A DNA stretch of 14,417 nucleotides, from contig JAHIVS010000402.1 of the NCBI GenBank assembly GCA_018816605.1, positions 1 through 14,417 of the forward strand, given 5' to 3'. The notes beneath the pieces are model-generated. The model did no database searches, was not told the origin of the DNA, and worked only from the letters and a program-made list of their open reading frames with translations. The position numbers were made by a program, and so were the translations under genes. Below, piece by piece: positions 13,134-14,417 of this stretch. Source of the DNA: Pseudomonadota bacterium. GTDB lineage: Bacteria; Desulfobacterota; Desulfobacteria; Desulfobacterales; Desulfobacteraceae. Numbering within the stretch: position 1 is the first letter of the stretch; each line of letters begins with the position of its first letter.

Positions 13134-14417
13134 ATGATGCGCAAACCGATTGTTATTGCACTGGGCGCTTTATTGTTGAACGCTGCCCAGGTCCTTGCCG
13201 GAGACGGAACCATTGACACCGGCGATACGGCCTGGGTCATCATGTCCACGGCCTTGGTCATGATGATGACACCGGCAGGCCTTGCCCTTTTCTACGGGGG
13301 CATGTCCCGGTACAAAAACCTGCTGAACACCATGGCAATGACCCTGGTGGCCTATTGCCTGACCAGCCTGGTCTGGGTCGGCTGGGGATATTCCCTGTCC
13401 TTTGGCCAAAGCGCGAGCCTTTTCATCGGCAATCTGAACCATCTCCTGCTTTCCGGCATTGATGCCCATTCCGTGTCCGGTACCATCCCCACCCTGATCT
13501 TTATCCTTTTCCAGATGACCTTTGCCTGTATTTCCGTGGCCATCATCCTGGGGTCAGTGGTGGACCGGATGAAATTTACCTCCTGGATTGTGTTTACGAT
13601 TCTCTGGGTCACCTTTGTCTATACCCCGGTATGCCACTGGGTATGGGGCGGCGGCTGGATGCATAAAATAGGCGCCCTTGATTTTGCCGGGGGCAATGTG
13701 GTCCATATCAATGCAGGCGTTTCAGGCCTGGTGCTCGCCCTGGTTCTGGGCAAACGGCACGGATATGGGAAGGAAGCCATGATCCCCTCCAGCGTCACCT
13801 TTACGGCCCTGGGGGCCGGACTCCTCTGGTTCGGCTGGTTCGGTTTCAATGCCGGCAGTGCGCTGGCAGCTGACGCAATCGCAGCATCGGCCTTTCTGGT
13901 GACAAATACTGCTGCTGCCATCGGGGGGCTTGCCTGGCTTTTTTTTGAATGGAAACTGAGCAAAAAGCCCACGGTCCTGGGACTTGCCTCGGGCGCCATT
14001 GCCGGTCTGGTGGCCATTACCCCGGCAGCCGGTTTTGTTACCCTGGCAGGTGCCCTTATAATCGGGGCTTTATCCGGGGTCATCGGGTATCTGGGCGTGG
14101 CGGTTCTCAAGCACAGACTGGGCTATGACGACTCCCTGGATGCCTTCGGAATTCACGGGCTTTGCGGTATCTGGGGCGCCGTTGCCACAGGAATGTTCGC
14201 CTCTCCCACGGTCACCGAGGGTGCGGCCGGTTTTTTTTACGGCAACCCCGGACAGCTGTGGATCCAGATTCTATCCATTGTCGCCACCATTGCCTTCAGC
14301 GCAACGGCCACCCTGGTTGTGATTTTTGTTACCAAACTGGTCACAGGCGGTCTTCGGGTGGACAGAGAGGACGAACTGGCCGGACTGGACAGTTCCATCC
14401 ACGGAGAACGGGCTTTT
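13134..14417 (+). CDS. amt: Amt-family ammonium transporter, nearly complete (cut at window edge)
   Basis: 428 codons are open to the window end. A signal peptide of about 22 residues (MMRKPIVIAL to VLAG) precedes a polytopic Amt/Mep/Rh channel. Family landmarks are TPAGLALFYGGMSRYKN near residues 46-62, DFAGGNVVHINAGVSGL with the first pore histidine, DAFGIHGLCGIWG with the second (together the twin-His pair that conducts ammonium) and the cytoplasmic tail GLRVDREDELAGLDSSIHGE. That tail, which binds the PII protein GlnB/GlnK, is normally within a few residues of the C terminus, so little is missing. The ATG at 13134 follows AAGGAA (13121-13126); a second ATG at 13137 is an alternative. A glnB-type PII gene often follows but lies outside the window. 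The upstream sigma54 promoter suggests nitrogen-limitation control. Confidence 0.95.
   Translation, partial: MMRKPIVIALGALLLNAAQVLAGDGTIDTGDTAWVIMSTALVMMMTPAGLALFYGGMSRYKNLLNTMAMTLVAYCLTSLVWVGWGYSLSFGQSASLFIGNLNHLLLSGIDAHSVSGTIPTLIFILFQMTFACISVAIILGSVVDRMKFTSWIVFTILWVTFVYTPVCHWVWGGGWMHKIGALDFAGGNVVHINAGVSGLVLALVLGKRHGYGKEAMIPSSVTFTALGAGLLWFGWFGFNAGSALAADAIAASAFLVTNTAAAIGGLAWLFFEWKLSKKPTVLGLASGAIAGLVAITPAAGFVTLAGALIIGALSGVIGYLGVAVLKHRLGYDDSLDAFGIHGLCGIWGAVATGMFASPTVTEGAAGFFYGNPGQLWIQILSIVATIAFSATATLVVIFVTKLVTGGLRVDREDELAGLDSSIHGERAF

Noticed and set aside
13619..14110. Leftward 163-codon frame inside amt
   Set aside because: Antisense to the Amt coding region, which is continuous with all family motifs; composition is Pro/Ala/Arg-rich as expected for a shadow frame.

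Overview
The window looks like a chromosomal segment of an anaerobic deltaproteobacterium (Desulfobacterota), probably a sulfate reducer related to Desulfobacterales. I infer this from three things: a tungstate/molybdate regulator of the TunR type (integrase-like domain plus TOBE domains, a family described from sulfate-reducing bacteria), a high-affinity branched-chain amino-acid (Liv) importer, and a LexA-linked DnaE2 cassette. No rRNA, tRNA, CRISPR array or intact insertion sequence is visible.

Left end (1-1960). A MOT1-type sulfate/molybdate transporter runs leftward off the window edge and is divergent from a TunR-like regulator. The 170 bp between them contain two strikingly symmetric sigma70 promoters (each TTGACA, 17 bp, TATTAT) that overlap head-on and share one inverted repeat. 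This suggests that the oxyanion-sensing regulator controls both itself and the transporter. A hairpin separates the regulator from the convergent liv operon.

Leftward liv operon (1989-6845). Transcription order is livG-livK-livH-livM-livF: ATPase, periplasmic binding protein, two permeases, second ATPase. A strong hairpin plus T tract sits between livK and livH and probably raises the binding protein over the membrane subunits. The promoter region of livG carries a 12-bp perfect palindrome and the N-terminal remnant of a REP-associated (Y1/IS200-like) transposase.

Rightward repair/mutagenesis operon (7155-12838). A LexA repressor with intact autocleavage residues, a DUF72 (YecE-like) protein, a Y-family polymerase homologue that has lost its catalytic acidic residues but keeps a beta-clamp motif (ImuB-like), and a DnaE2-type polymerase III alpha subunit with intact palm aspartates are closely spaced in one direction. 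This is the lexA-imuA-imuB-dnaE2 adaptive-mutagenesis cassette with DUF72 in the imuA slot. It is the most interesting system in the window.

Right end (12839-14417). An AT-rich intergenic region with a clear sigma54 (-24/-12) promoter precedes an Amt ammonium transporter that is cut by the window edge very close to its C terminus, consistent with nitrogen control.
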